A stretch of 64,000 nt of DNA from an uncultured Clostridia bacterium (GCA_934133005.1 CAKPAI010000001.1:248001-312000); one strand, 5' to 3'. Numbered from the stretch's first letter, positions 1 through 8,364 are shown. A program made the numbers and translations. Notes: a model not told the origin generated them from the sequence alone.

Positions 1-2
1 AA

Positions 3-1130
3 CCATTTGAAATGCATGCAACTTCAATCGAAATATTCAATCTTTCTGATGCAGACTATCCGCTTCAAAAGAAAAGACATTCCTTTGAATATTTAAGAAC
101 AGTTGCTCATCTTCGCCCTAGAACAAATACATTTTCTGCAGTATTCAGAATTAGAAGTGTTGCAGCATTTGCAATTCATGAATATTTCCAAAGCCATGGA
201 TATGTTTATGTTCACACTCCTATAATTACTTGTGCCGACTGCGAAGGTTCTGCTGAAATGTTTAAATTAACTACTTTAAACTTAGATGAACCACTTCCTA
301 AAAAAGATGGAAAAACAGATTTTTCTCAGGACTTATTTGGTAGAAAAGCTTATATCACAGGTTCTGGACAATTACATGGAGAAACTTTTGCAAGCTCATT
401 CGGAAAAATATACACATTTGGTCCTACTCTTCGTAGCGAGGATTCAAACACAAAAACTCATGCAAACGAATTTTGGATGATCGAACCTGAAATATCTTTC
501 TGTGACTTAGATGGACTTATGGATATTGAAGAAGATTTCATGAAATTTGTTGTAAAAGAAGTTCTTGATAAATGTCCTGAAGAAATTGATTTTTGTGATA
601 AATTCATTCAAAACGAATTAAAAGAAAAATTAACAAAACTTTTAACTACTGATTTTGTTAGAATTGATCATCATGATGTTATAGATATTTTAAAAAAAGC
701 TGACCGTGAATGGGAATTTAAACCAGATTATGGTGAAGATTTAGCAAAAGAGCATGAAAAATATATAACAGAATATTTTAATGGTCCAGTATTTGTAAAG
801 AACTGGCCAAAAGATATAAAATCATACTATATGAAATTAAATCCAGATGGCCAAACTGTTGCAGGTGTTGACCTCGAAGTTCCTGGTGCTGGTGAAATTA
901 TGGGTGGTTCTCAAAGAGAGGAAAACTATGATAAACTAGTTAAAAGAATGGATGAAATGGGAATTGCAAAAGAACCTTTATACTGGTATTTAGACCTAAG
1001 AAGATATGGTTCAAATATCCATTCAGGATTTGGTTTAGGATTTGAAAGACTTCTTATGTATATAACAGGTATGGAAAATATTAGAGATGTTATTCCTTAT
1101 CCTAGAACTCCAAATAACTGTGATTTCTAA
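3..1130 (+). CDS. asnS: asparaginyl-tRNA synthetase (3' part; gene starts before the window)
   Basis: Class IIb aminoacyl-tRNA synthetase that charges tRNA-Asn with asparagine in the cytoplasm. The frame is already open at base 3 and reads PFE before the first Met (base 12), as in full-length AsnRS. The true start and the OB-fold anticodon-binding domain therefore lie left of the window, and the Met at 12 is internal. About 376 residues of a protein usually near 460 are visible. The class II catalytic core is present: motif 2 region with RSEDSNTKTHANEFWMIEPE, and motif 3 with GFGLGFERLLMYITGMENIR followed by DVIPYPRTP, which is typical of AsnRS rather than AspRS. A strong hairpin terminator follows the stop. 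A gatCAB locus is also present (42.5-46.4 kb); together these suggest that GatCAB here serves mainly Gln-tRNA formation, which is an inference. Confidence 0.95.
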   Translation, partial: PFEMHATSIEIFNLSDADYPLQKKRHSFEYLRTVAHLRPRTNTFSAVFRIRSVAAFAIHEYFQSHGYVYVHTPIITCADCEGSAEMFKLTTLNLDEPLPKKDGKTDFSQDLFGRKAYITGSGQLHGETFASSFGKIYTFGPTLRSEDSNTKTHANEFWMIEPEISFCDLDGLMDIEEDFMKFVVKEVLDKCPEEIDFCDKFIQNELKEKLTKLLTTDFVRIDHHDVIDILKKADREWEFKPDYGEDLAKEHEKYITEYFNGPVFVKNWPKDIKSYYMKLNPDGQTVAGVDLEVPGAGEIMGGSQREENYDKLVKRMDEMGIAKEPLYWYLDLRRYGSNIHSGFGLGFERLLMYITGMENIRDVIPYPRTPNNCDF

Positions 1131-1145
1131 AATAGATATAAATTT

Positions 1146-1180
1146 AAGGGCTAATTAAATTTTAGCCCTTTATTTTTTTT
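1146..1180. terminator. intrinsic terminator between asnS and toxN
   Basis: The stem AAGGGCTAA / TTAGCCCTT is followed by a T-run on the plus strand. It ends asnS, and because toxN converges on it, its A/T-rich flanks probably serve both genes. The toxN stop codon lies inside the hairpin. Confidence 0.85.
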
Positions 1181-1722
1181 ACATTGTTTATACTAATTTT
1201 AGTTTTTTCTGCATTCCATTGTTTTAATTTCTCTTCTAACAACTTAAAATTTACTGTATTTTTTATATATTCAATATCAATATTTTTATTTTTTTGATTA
1301 TAGATTAATCTAGCATTTTTCAAAATTCTCTCACTATTGCTTCTTATAAATTTTAATTCACCTAATATTACTTCCTTATATTTTAGATCTTTTTCATTTG
1401 CTACAATATATGGTTCTAATTCAGTTATTGGTACAGGTATCATATTACTTATTCTCAATGTACCATATAAACGTTTTTCATCATGCATCCTTATTATTGT
1501 TTTTGAATCACTTCTAATAATTTTATTTTCAAAATCTATATAATCTGATTTTTTTGGTGACGACATTGGAATATAGTAATTTAATTCATTTACAGTTAGC
1601 ACAATTCCTATATATTTTCTTTCATAAGTTCTTCTTCCTTCTTTGCTGTCATATACCTTGTCATCAAATCCTCTTAAATATTCTACATATTTATCATTTA
1701 CACTATATAAATTTAACTTCAT
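1162..1722 (-). CDS. toxN: ToxN/AbiQ-family endoribonuclease toxin of a type III toxin-antitoxin system
   Basis: About 186 residues, the usual ToxN length. The N-terminus (MKLNLYSVNDKYVEYLRGFD) has the family pattern of a short beta strand followed by a 'YL..FD' helix. Next comes YIGIVLTVNELNYYIPMSSP with the SSPKK segment (residues 54-58), matching the family's T/S-S-x-K catalytic loop. A longer in-frame start at 1794 exists, but it would read through the antitoxin terminator; the Met at 1722 follows AGGAGAGT at good spacing, so I chose that. Known ToxN proteins cut RNA, process their own antitoxin repeats, and are held inactive in an RNA-protein assembly; many act as phage abortive-infection systems. 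Immediately upstream are a hairpin terminator, three antitoxin repeats and a promoter, which is the classic type III order. The role in this strain is inferred. Confidence 0.9.
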   Translation of the reverse strand: MKLNLYSVNDKYVEYLRGFDDKVYDSKEGRRTYERKYIGIVLTVNELNYYIPMSSPKKSDYIDFENKIIRSDSKTIIRMHDEKRLYGTLRISNMIPVPITELEPYIVANEKDLKYKEVILGELKFIRSNSERILKNARLIYNQKNKNIDIEYIKNTVNFKLLEEKLKQWNAEKTKISINNVKKIKG

Positions 1723-1746
1723 AAATACTCTCCTAAATATGAAATA

Positions 1747-1776
1747 AGAGGAAATATCTGTGATGATATTCCCTCT
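1747..1776 (-). terminator. attenuating hairpin between antitoxin RNA and toxN
   Basis: A 12-bp stem with one G-T wobble (AGAGGGAATATC / GATATTTCCTCT) and a 6-nt loop lies between the antitoxin repeats and the toxN ribosome site. The U-tract after it is short (TATTTC). Read-through is therefore expected and would set the excess of antitoxin RNA over toxin mRNA, as in known type III systems. Confidence 0.8.
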
Positions 1777-1783
1777 TGATTTT

Positions 1784-1901
1784 AACTTTCTCATTTATAA
1801 GGCTGTGAAACACCCGATTTATAACTTTCTCATTTATAAGGCTGTGAAACACCTTGATTTATAATTTTCTCACTTATAAGGCTGTGAAACACCCGATTTT
1901 C
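1784..1901 (-). ncRNA. toxI: type III antitoxin RNA (ToxI-like), three tandem repeats of 39-40 nt
   Basis: Three near-identical direct repeats occupy 1784-1822, 1823-1862 and 1863-1901. On the minus strand each reads AATC-(GG/AG)GTGTTTCACAGCC followed by TTATAA(A/G)TGAGAAA and an A-rich junction. Each unit can fold as an H-type pseudoknot: GGT with GCC as stem 1, and the loop UUUC with downstream GAAA as stem 2. That is the fold of known ToxI units, which are cut by their toxin at A-rich junctions. Repeats, terminator and toxin are on the same strand, with the promoter 8 bp before the first repeat. They are not CRISPR repeats, because there are no unique spacers. Confidence 0.87.
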
Positions 1902-1908
1902 TATATTT

Positions 1909-1938
1909 ATTATATAATCTTTAAATATTAATTGTCAA
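1909..1938 (-). promoter_or_regulatory. promoter of the toxI-toxN transcript
   Basis: On the minus strand, TTGACA (1933-1938) and TATAAT (1909-1914) are separated by 18 bp; both hexamers are perfect. The predicted start at about 1902 coincides with the first antitoxin repeat. Confidence 0.85.
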
Positions 1939-1994
1939 GTAAAATATAATAAATATATTATATTTTATGCAATTTTTCTAGTTTTATTGCCCTT

Positions 1995-2057
1995 TTATTT
2001 ACCAATTTCAAATTTATATAAATATTCTAGTTTATCTTTTAAATTATATGTTTGCAT
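1995..2057 (-). pseudogene. 20-residue remnant of a second type III toxin
   Basis: A short frame encodes MQTYNLKDKLEYLYKFEIGK and then stops. It lines up with the first 20 residues of the intact toxN product next door (Y-x-L/V-x-D-K-x-x-E-Y-L-x-x-F-D/E). It sits where a toxin gene should sit, downstream of the orphan antitoxin unit and its terminator. It has GGAGAAT a few bases before the ATG. The rest of the toxin is missing; what follows is A/T-rich DNA leading into the neighbouring locus's promoter. It could instead be a real 20-residue peptide. Confidence 0.6.
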
Positions 2058-2116
2058 TTTATTCTCCTAAATCTTGGTATTCTTTACATTTTTCTTCTAC
2101 TATATTAAAGTAAAAA

Positions 2117-2140
2117 GGTAAGAACCTTAAGATTCTTACC
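2117..2140 (-). terminator. terminator of the orphan antitoxin RNA
   Basis: GGTAAGAA / TTCTTACC stem extended inward by wobble pairs, TTAA loop, then TTTTTA on the minus strand. It occupies the same relative place as the hairpin before toxN. Confidence 0.85.
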
Positions 2141-2146
2141 TTTGAT

Positions 2147-2195
2147 TTTACAGTTCCCACTTATTGGTAGGGTTCACCTGATTTTCAACTGTAAA
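2147..2195 (-). ncRNA. orphan type III antitoxin-like RNA unit (single pseudoknot)
   Basis: On the minus strand an AATCAGGTGAACCCTACC segment is followed by AATAAGTGGGAACTGTAAAA. The layout is the same as one repeat of the toxI RNA nearby, but the pairing bases differ. Stem 1 is GGT with ACC; stem 2 is CCC with GGG, where the intact locus has UUUC with GAAA. A perfect 9-bp inverted repeat (TTTACAGTT / AACTGTAAA, 2187-2195 and 2147-2155) brackets the pseudoknot. The unit has its own strong promoter and terminator, so it is probably still transcribed although its toxin gene is truncated. Confidence 0.7.
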
Positions 2196-2227
2196 TAGAT
2201 ATTTATATATCTACTTTAATTATATTC

Positions 2228-2257
2228 ATAATAAATCAAAAGTATTCGTTATGTCAA
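2228..2257 (-). promoter_or_regulatory. promoter of the orphan antitoxin RNA
   Basis: Minus strand TTGACA (2252-2257), 18 bp, TATTAT (2228-2233). Same -35 hexamer and spacing as the intact toxI promoter. Confidence 0.75.
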
Positions 2258-2274
2258 TGATTTTTATAAAATTA

Positions 2275-2580
2275 TTATTTTTCAGCTATATCAGTATAAT
2301 ACATGATTTCTTTTTCTAATTTTTTAGCATACTCTATTTCTAAATTTGTACTGTCACCAATATAATTATTTACATTTACCACTAAAATAGCATCAGATAT
2401 TTCAATTTTTTTAAAGTGTTCTTCTTTTAAATTTATTAATTGCTTTTCTGTTCTTTTGCTATTTTCTGAAGTTGCATAAACTGGCGTAAGAACACAATTG
2501 CCATCAAGTGCCATTTTTTCTGCAACTATCATCATTTCTTTTTGATACTTCATACTGCCACATAAGGTTATTACTTTCAT
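2275..2580 (-). CDS. DUF4406 / nucleoside 2-deoxyribosyltransferase-like protein
   Basis: 101 residues. The N-terminus MKVITLCGSMKYQKEM carries the CGS turn, and the C-terminal half carries STNLEIEYAKKLEKEI, where the Glu and the 'E-x-A' pattern match the nucleotide-binding fold of the deoxyribosyltransferase/TIR-like superfamily (DUF4406). Such proteins bind or cleave nucleotide N-glycosidic bonds; the substrate here is unknown. Good ribosome site (AGGAG) before the ATG. It stands alone between a terminator (2667-2702) and the orphan antitoxin promoter, in a patch that also carries toxin-antitoxin DNA, so it may be accessory. Function beyond the fold is not supported. Confidence 0.7.
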   Translation of the reverse strand: MKVITLCGSMKYQKEMMIVAEKMALDGNCVLTPVYATSENSKRTEKQLINLKEEHFKKIEISDAILVVNVNNYIGDSTNLEIEYAKKLEKEIMYYTDIAEK

Positions 2581-2666
2581 TTAGTTTCTCCTACTACTAC
2601 AAAACTTTGTTTGTATTTTATAATAAAATCATTTTATTGTCAATATTTTACAGCAATATTTATAAA

Positions 2667-2702
2667 AAGGACTGAATACTTTAACTTTATTCAGTCCCTT
2701 TT
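2667..2702 (-). terminator. terminator after the RNA methyltransferase gene
   Basis: GGACTGAATA / TATTCAGTCC stem with A-rich and T-rich flanks, just after the stop codon of the methyltransferase gene at 2707. Confidence 0.85.
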
Positions 2703-2706
2703 CTCT

Positions 2707-3495
2707 TTATTTAATTTTTTGTCTTACATATTCATAAAGCATTATTCCTGTTGCAACAGATGCATTTAGGCTTTCGGTTTTTCCAAGCATAGGAATTTTC
2801 ACTTTATAATCAGCAATTTCTTGAACCTCTTTTGTTACACCATTTGCTTCATTTCCAATTACTATTACTTTTTTGTTATAATCAACATCATAAATGCTAT
2901 TATTTGTATCTAAAGAAGTTACAACAGTTTTAAATTTATTCTTTTTTAAACCTTTTAAAGTTTGTACTAGATTATCTGTTTCTACTATATTTACTCTTAA
3001 AATAGCTCCCATTGTAGACCTTACAACCTTTGGGTTATATGCATCTGCAGTGTTTTTAGTTACTAATATTTGCTTCAAATTTATACTATCTGCAGTTCTT
3101 AAAATTGTTCCTAAATTGCCTGGATCTTGAATTCCATCTAGTGCTAAAATAAGATCTGCAGTTGTATCTATTTCTTGATTTTTATCAGGCTTTTCAATTA
3201 TTGCAAGTATTCCTTGTGGAGCAACAACATCAGTTAAAATGCTAAAAACCTTTTGAGACACATATATGCAATCAAATTTTGCAATTTCATATAAAGTGCT
3301 TTGGGCAATACTTCCCGCTTCTATGCACTCTTCACATATAACTATTTTTTTTATATTTACATTTTCATTTATTGCTTCTTCAATTACTTTTATTCCTTCT
3401 ATTACATATACATTTTCTTCATCTCTGTATTTTTTCTCTTTTAACTTTCTAATTTTCTTTACTATTTCATTATCTTTACTTGTAATAACTTGCAT
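2707..3495 (-). CDS. TrmH/SpoU-family RNA 2'-O-ribose methyltransferase
   Basis: 262 residues. The N-terminal third is the substrate-binding domain. The SPOUT knot follows: motif 1 ALDGIQDPGNLGTILRTADS, motif 2 VIGNEANGVTKE, motif 3 with KIPMLGKTESLNASVATGI. These bind S-adenosylmethionine in a trefoil knot and transfer methyl to a ribose of rRNA or tRNA. The closest type is the TrmH-like group (B. subtilis YsgA-like); the exact target nucleotide cannot be read from sequence. Starts at an ATG with GGAGG in front, 10 bp after the mfd stop, so it is co-transcribed with mfd and ends at the terminator at 2667-2702. Confidence 0.9.
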   Translation of the reverse strand: MQVITSKDNEIVKKIRKLKEKKYRDEENVYVIEGIKVIEEAINENVNIKKIVICEECIEAGSIAQSTLYEIAKFDCIYVSQKVFSILTDVVAPQGILAIIEKPDKNQEIDTTADLILALDGIQDPGNLGTILRTADSINLKQILVTKNTADAYNPKVVRSTMGAILRVNIVETDNLVQTLKGLKKNKFKTVVTSLDTNNSIYDVDYNKKVIVIGNEANGVTKEVQEIADYKVKIPMLGKTESLNASVATGIMLYEYVRQKIK

Positions 3496-3505
3496 ATTTC
3501 CTCCA

Positions 3506-6500
3506 CTAACCTTCTATTTTTGAACTTACACTAACTAAAATTAACAATTCTTTCACAATTGCAATAAATTTTGTTTCATCTTTTTCATTTGTATTTAATG
3601 TTATGTATGGATCGACTCCTGGTGAGAATCTTAATTTGTTTCCATATTTTTCTACTAATTTTGAAATTACATCTGGTGTAATTTTTATGTTGTCTTTGTC
3701 TAGCAATAGAACCACGTTTGTTCCTTTTTGAGTTACTTTAATGACGCCTGCTTTCTTTGCTAAAATCTTAATTCTTGCAATTTCTATTAAGTTTTCTACC
3801 TCTTGTGGCATTGTTCCAAATCTATCAATTATTTCATCTATTGTATCCTCAATGTCTTTTTCATTTTTGCATAAAGCAATGTCTTGATATACTTCAATTT
3901 TTTGTGCGCTATCTTCTATATAATTTTCTGGTATATAGCTTGAAAGAACAATATCAATTTGAACATCTTTTTCTTCAACCACTTTTTCGCCTTGCATTTC
4001 TTTTACAACTTCGTCTAATAGTTTGCAATATGTATCATATCCAACTTGTTCCATGTGACCAGACTGAATTTCTCCAAGTAAACTTCCTGCTCCTCTTATT
4101 TCTAGATCACGCATAGCAATTTTAAAGCCTGAACCAAATTCAGTAAATTCTTTTATTGCTTTCAGCCTTTTATCAGCAACTTCTGATAGCATTTTATCTC
4201 TTCTATAAGTAATGTAGCTATAAGCCTGTTTGTCGCTTCTTCCTACTCTTCCTCTTATTTGATATAGCTGTGCTAAGCCTAATCTATCAGCATTTTCAAC
4301 AATTATTGTATTTGCATTTGGAATGTCTATTCCAGATTCTAATATTGTAGTGCAAACTAAAACATCAACTTTGTGGTCTATAAAATCTTGCATAATGTTT
4401 TCAATTTCTTGTCCTGTCATTTTTCCATGTGCAAAAACAACCTTAGCTTCTGGTACAAGTTTTGAAATAAAGTCTGCTTTTCTTGCTATTTTTTCTACAT
4501 TATTAAATAGATAAAATACCTGTCCATTTCTTTCTAACTCTTTTGTTATTGCCTCTTTTATTACTTCGTCATCATACTCTAAAACATAGGTTTGAACTGG
4601 CTTTCTGTTTTGAGGTGGCTCATATATAACAGACATATCTCTTACACCAATTATTGACATGTGAAGTGTTCTTGGTATTGGAGTTGCAGTCATTGTTAAT
4701 ACATCAATATTTTCCTTTAACTTTTTAATTTTTTCCTTAGCCTTTACACCAAATCTTTGCTCTTCATCAATTATTAAAAGACCTAAATCCTTAAATTCAA
4801 CATCTTGACTAAGTAATCTATGTGTTCCAACAACTATGTCTACTTCACCAAGTTTTAATTTTTTGATGACTTCTTCTTGTTCTTTTTTAGTTCTAAATCT
4901 ATTTAATAGTTCAACTTTTATTGCGAATTCTTCCATTCTTGACTTGAATTCTTCATATTGTTGATTTGCAAGTATTGTTGTTGGCACTAGATATGCTACT
5001 TGTTTTTGATCCATTACAGCCTTGAATGCGGCTCTTATTGCAACTTCTGTTTTTCCATAGCCAACATCTCCACATAAAAGTCTATCCATTGGCTTTTCTT
5101 GTTCCATGTCTTTTTTTACTTCATCAATACATCTTAATTGGTCATCTGTTTCAATATATGGAAAACTATCTTCAAATTGCTTTTGCCAAGGAGTATCTTT
5201 TGAGAACATGAAACCTTTTGCTTGTCTTCTTTTTGCATATAGCTCTATTAAATCTCTTGCTACTGACTTTAAATTATTTTTTACTTTTGCCTTAGTATTT
5301 TCCCACTCTTTGCTTCCTAATCTGTTAAGTTTTGGCTCTTGCTCACCGCCACCTATATACTTTCTGATATTATCTAAATTTTCAGTTGGAACATACAAAG
5401 TATCTTCATTTTTATATTTTAATTTAATGTAATCTTTTGTCACATTATCTGCAGTAGTAATAGTATTTACACCAATGTAGATTCCTATTCCTTGATTTTT
5501 GTGTACTACATAATCACCAACTTTTAAGTCTGCAAATACTACTTTTTCACCTTGTTTAAAGCTATCTGTGTATTTTCTTTTTTTAACTTGACTTGCCATA
5601 AATTCTTCGCCAGTTACAACAAGCAAGTTCAAGTCATAGTTTTCAAATCCAGAAGATAAAGATCCTGTCGAAATTACTACATTTTTGTTTTTAAATGCAT
5701 CTTCGATACTACTTTCAAATATTTTTTCTTCTTTCTCTTCTAATTTTTCATAAAACTTAAATTTTATATTTTCTTGAGATAGTAAATTTTCAATTTTGCT
5801 TGCACCTTGCTCATTTCCAGCAAGTACAACAACATTTTTTCCAGCATCTATTGCATCTTTTATATCTTTTATTAATATGTTTAATTCTGACTTGAAAAAG
5901 TGTATATCTCTAAATTTAAAGCTAATTACATTATTTGAATATTTTATTTTTTGATTATCTGAAAGTAAATCTGTTTCATATAAATATACATACTGATTTT
6001 TTTCAGTTTCAATGTTTATCTTTTCAATATTTTCTAGTGATTGTGGCACTAATCTTTCTTTTTCAATTAGACCTTTTATTAAATTTTTATTATCAATTAT
6101 TATATTATTTTGTCTTGCTTCAATTTTTTCTATATCATCAACAAAAATTAAATAATTATCATTAATATAATTTAAAAGTGTTGCATTTTTTTCATAAAAA
6201 AAGTTAAAATACTTGTCTATTTTACTGATATAGCTACCATTTTTAATTTGCTCTATGTCTTCATTAATATTTTTTTGTTTTTCTTGCGTTAAATTTGGAA
6301 TATTTTCTATTTGCTTACAAATTTTATCTTTACTTTTGCAAAGAACTAACTCATGCGATGGATAGACTACTGCTTTTTCAAGCATTTTATTTGATCTTTG
6401 AGATACTATGCTAAAACTTCTTACAGAATCTACTTCATCACCCCAAAACTCAATTCTATATCCTTGAGTTTTTGAAGTTCCAATATCTAAAATTCCACCT

Positions 6501-7042
6501 CTTATACTAAATTGACCTTTTCCATCTACTAAGTCACTTCTTTCATAGCCCAAACTCGTTAGTGTTTCTTTAAGTTTGTCTAAGTCAAAACTTTTTCCAA
6601 CTTCAAATTCTAAGACATTTGCATAAAGCTCATCTTTTGAAATCATTTTTTGCATTAGAGCTTCGATAGTTGTTACTATTATTATTGGTTTATTTTCTTT
6701 TTTTAACTCTTGCTCATGTATTTTATTTAATGTATCAATTCTTTCATAAGGTAAATCTTTACTTTCTGCAACATAGTCATAAGCTGCAATTTCTCTTTTA
6801 GGAAAAAATAAAACATTACTATTAAAATATTTTAAGTCACTTACTATTTTTTTTGCTTGAATTTCATTATATGTTATTAATAATATATTTTTATAAGAAA
6901 ATTTGCTTGTTCCTTCTACAATTTGGATTTTTCCAACGCTAGATAAGCCCGAAATTACTTGCGGACTTACTTTATTTTTTATATTTAACATATATTCAGA
7001 AAATTTTGGTAAACTTTTTAGTTTATCAATTAAAATATTCAT
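3506..7042 (-). CDS. mfd: transcription-repair coupling factor
   Basis: 1178 residues, the family's usual length. It displaces stalled RNA polymerase at DNA lesions and recruits the UvrAB excision machinery. Domain order seen: UvrB-homology N-terminus (YDYVAESKDLPYERIDTL, residues 80-110); the polymerase-interacting CarD-like domain around 500-560 (VGDYVVHKNQGIGIYIGV); then a RecG-type translocase with Walker A GDVGYGKT near 656, DEEQ box near 757, motif VGRSDKQAYSYI, and the C-terminal TRCF domain (IDIVLSSYIPENYIEDSAQK). Translation starts at an ATG preceded by GAGGTAAC. A promoter lies at 7088-7116. The RNA methyltransferase gene follows after 10 bp. Confidence 0.97.
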   Translation of the reverse strand: MNILIDKLKSLPKFSEYMLNIKNKVSPQVISGLSSVGKIQIVEGTSKFSYKNILLITYNEIQAKKIVSDLKYFNSNVLFFPKREIAAYDYVAESKDLPYERIDTLNKIHEQELKKENKPIIIVTTIEALMQKMISKDELYANVLEFEVGKSFDLDKLKETLTSLGYERSDLVDGKGQFSIRGGILDIGTSKTQGYRIEFWGDEVDSVRSFSIVSQRSNKMLEKAVVYPSHELVLCKSKDKICKQIENIPNLTQEKQKNINEDIEQIKNGSYISKIDKYFNFFYEKNATLLNYINDNYLIFVDDIEKIEARQNNIIIDNKNLIKGLIEKERLVPQSLENIEKINIETEKNQYVYLYETDLLSDNQKIKYSNNVISFKFRDIHFFKSELNILIKDIKDAIDAGKNVVVLAGNEQGASKIENLLSQENIKFKFYEKLEEKEEKIFESSIEDAFKNKNVVISTGSLSSGFENYDLNLLVVTGEEFMASQVKKRKYTDSFKQGEKVVFADLKVGDYVVHKNQGIGIYIGVNTITTADNVTKDYIKLKYKNEDTLYVPTENLDNIRKYIGGGEQEPKLNRLGSKEWENTKAKVKNNLKSVARDLIELYAKRRQAKGFMFSKDTPWQKQFEDSFPYIETDDQLRCIDEVKKDMEQEKPMDRLLCGDVGYGKTEVAIRAAFKAVMDQKQVAYLVPTTILANQQYEEFKSRMEEFAIKVELLNRFRTKKEQEEVIKKLKLGEVDIVVGTHRLLSQDVEFKDLGLLIIDEEQRFGVKAKEKIKKLKENIDVLTMTATPIPRTLHMSIIGVRDMSVIYEPPQNRKPVQTYVLEYDDEVIKEAITKELERNGQVFYLFNNVEKIARKADFISKLVPEAKVVFAHGKMTGQEIENIMQDFIDHKVDVLVCTTILESGIDIPNANTIIVENADRLGLAQLYQIRGRVGRSDKQAYSYITYRRDKMLSEVADKRLKAIKEFTEFGSGFKIAMRDLEIRGAGSLLGEIQSGHMEQVGYDTYCKLLDEVVKEMQGEKVVEEKDVQIDIVLSSYIPENYIEDSAQKIEVYQDIALCKNEKDIEDTIDEIIDRFGTMPQEVENLIEIARIKILAKKAGVIKVTQKGTNVVLLLDKDNIKITPDVISKLVEKYGNKLRFSPGVDPYITLNTNEKDETKFIAIVKELLILVSVSSKIEG

Positions 7043-7087
7043 TTTTGTTACCTCTTTATATTTTTCTATTATATGTTGTACTTTAAT

Positions 7088-7116
7088 ATAATACTATAAT
7101 TTTACAGTAAAATCAA
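7088..7116 (-). promoter_or_regulatory. probable promoter of mfd
   Basis: Minus strand TTGATT (7111-7116), 17 bp, TATTAT (7088-7093), about 45 bp before the mfd start codon. Confidence 0.55.
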
Positions 7117-7119
7117 GAT

Positions 7120-8256
7120 TTATTTATGTCTACCAACCAATTTTTCTAATATATAAATTAAATAATTTACATCATCAATGCTATTTTCTTCTCCAAGAGT
7201 AATTCTAATTGTTCCTTCCAAATATTCTCTTTCAAGCCCAATTGCCATTAATACATGTGATGGTTCATTTTCTCCCGAACAACATGCAGAACCTCCAGAT
7301 GCACAAATTCCATAGCTATCAAGTTTTGCAAGTAATTCTTGTGAGTCAACATCTTTAAAAGACATACTAATGTGCCCTGGAAGTCTTAAATTTTCATCAC
7401 CATTTAACTTATAATCTGGAATAATCTCTCGCATATTATTTAAAAAGTATCTTCTCAATTTTGTTAATTTTTCTATATAACTTGATAAATTATAATCAGC
7501 AAGTTCTATTGCAGTTCCCAAACCTACTATTTCTGCAACATTTTCAGTTCCAGATCTCTTACCTCTTTCTTGATGCCCTCCATCTTGCTGTCTTTCAAAA
7601 TCCATTCCATCTTTTACATACAATGCTCCAATACCTTTGGGGCCATAAAATTTATGTGCCGACATAGAAAGCATATCTATATTCATTTCTTTTGCATCAA
7701 TTTTCATATTTCCAATTGCCTGAACACTGTCTGTATGAAATACAATATTATTGTTATGTGCAATTTTTCCTATTTCTTTAATTGGCTCTATTGTTCCAAT
7801 TTCATTATTAGCTGTCATTATTGAAATCAAAATTGTATCATTTCTTATTGATTTTTTTAGTTCTTCTATATTTATAAATCCTTTTGAATCTACATTTAAA
7901 TAAGTAACTTCAAAGCCTTCTTTTTCTAAACTTTTACAAGTATTTAAAACTGCTGGGTGTTCTATTTTGGACGTTATTATATGTTTTCCTTTTTTTCTAT
8001 TTGCTTTTGCATATCCTTTTATTGCTAAATTATCACTTTCACTTCCGCATGATGTAAAATATATCTCTTCATTTTTAACATTTATGGTCTTAGCAACTTT
8101 TTCTCTTGTTTCTTCAATTGATCTTTTGGCTTCTCTTCCAACACTGTATAAAGATGATGGATTACCATATTCATAACTAAAATATGGCAACATGCTGTCT
8201 AATACCTCTCTACTTACTTTAGTTGTAGCTGAATGGTCAAAATATCTTACTTTCAT
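7120..8256 (-). CDS. cysteine desulfurase (NifS/IscS family)
   Basis: 378 residues from the ATG at 8256, which follows AGGGGCGG; a longer frame to 8319 lacks a ribosome site. PLP-dependent class V aminotransferase fold: YFDHSATT at the N-terminus, the lysine that holds PLP in SAHKFYGPKG, the substrate loop RSGTENV, and the sulfur-carrying cysteine in ASGGSACCSGENEPSHVL. It takes sulfur from cysteine for Fe-S clusters or thiolated tRNA. The active loop is short and carries two adjacent Cys. No iscU or mnmA gene is nearby in the window, so the pathway (Fe-S or tRNA thiolation) cannot be assigned. Confidence 0.93.
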   Translation of the reverse strand: MKVRYFDHSATTKVSREVLDSMLPYFSYEYGNPSSLYSVGREAKRSIEETREKVAKTINVKNEEIYFTSCGSESDNLAIKGYAKANRKKGKHIITSKIEHPAVLNTCKSLEKEGFEVTYLNVDSKGFINIEELKKSIRNDTILISIMTANNEIGTIEPIKEIGKIAHNNNIVFHTDSVQAIGNMKIDAKEMNIDMLSMSAHKFYGPKGIGALYVKDGMDFERQQDGGHQERGKRSGTENVAEIVGLGTAIELADYNLSSYIEKLTKLRRYFLNNMREIIPDYKLNGDENLRLPGHISMSFKDVDSQELLAKLDSYGICASGGSACCSGENEPSHVLMAIGLEREYLEGTIRITLGEENSIDDVNYLIYILEKLVGRHK

Positions 8257-8302
8257 TTTCCGCCCCTTATATATTTTATTCGTTAATGAAGCTTTTTGAT
8301 AC

Positions 8303-8355
8303 AAAAAAATAAACTCCAACTTATTAGAATTTAATCTAACAAATTGAAGTTTATT
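8303..8355 (-). terminator. terminator after the small membrane protein gene
   Basis: Long imperfect stem (AATAAACTTCAATTT against AAGTTGGAGTTTATT on the minus strand) followed by TTTTTTT, just after the stop at 8365. Confidence 0.75.
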
Positions 8356-8364
8356 TTAAATTAT

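Noticed and set aside
1723..1794. Upstream extension of toxN (24 extra codons)
   Set aside because: It would be translated through the antitoxin terminator hairpin and has no ribosome site; the Met at 1722 has AGGAGAGT.
1784..1901. Three tandem repeats that look at first like a small CRISPR array
   Set aside because: Repeats are contiguous at 39-40 nt with no unique spacers, no cas genes, and they precede a ToxN-like gene; type III antitoxin RNA explains them better.
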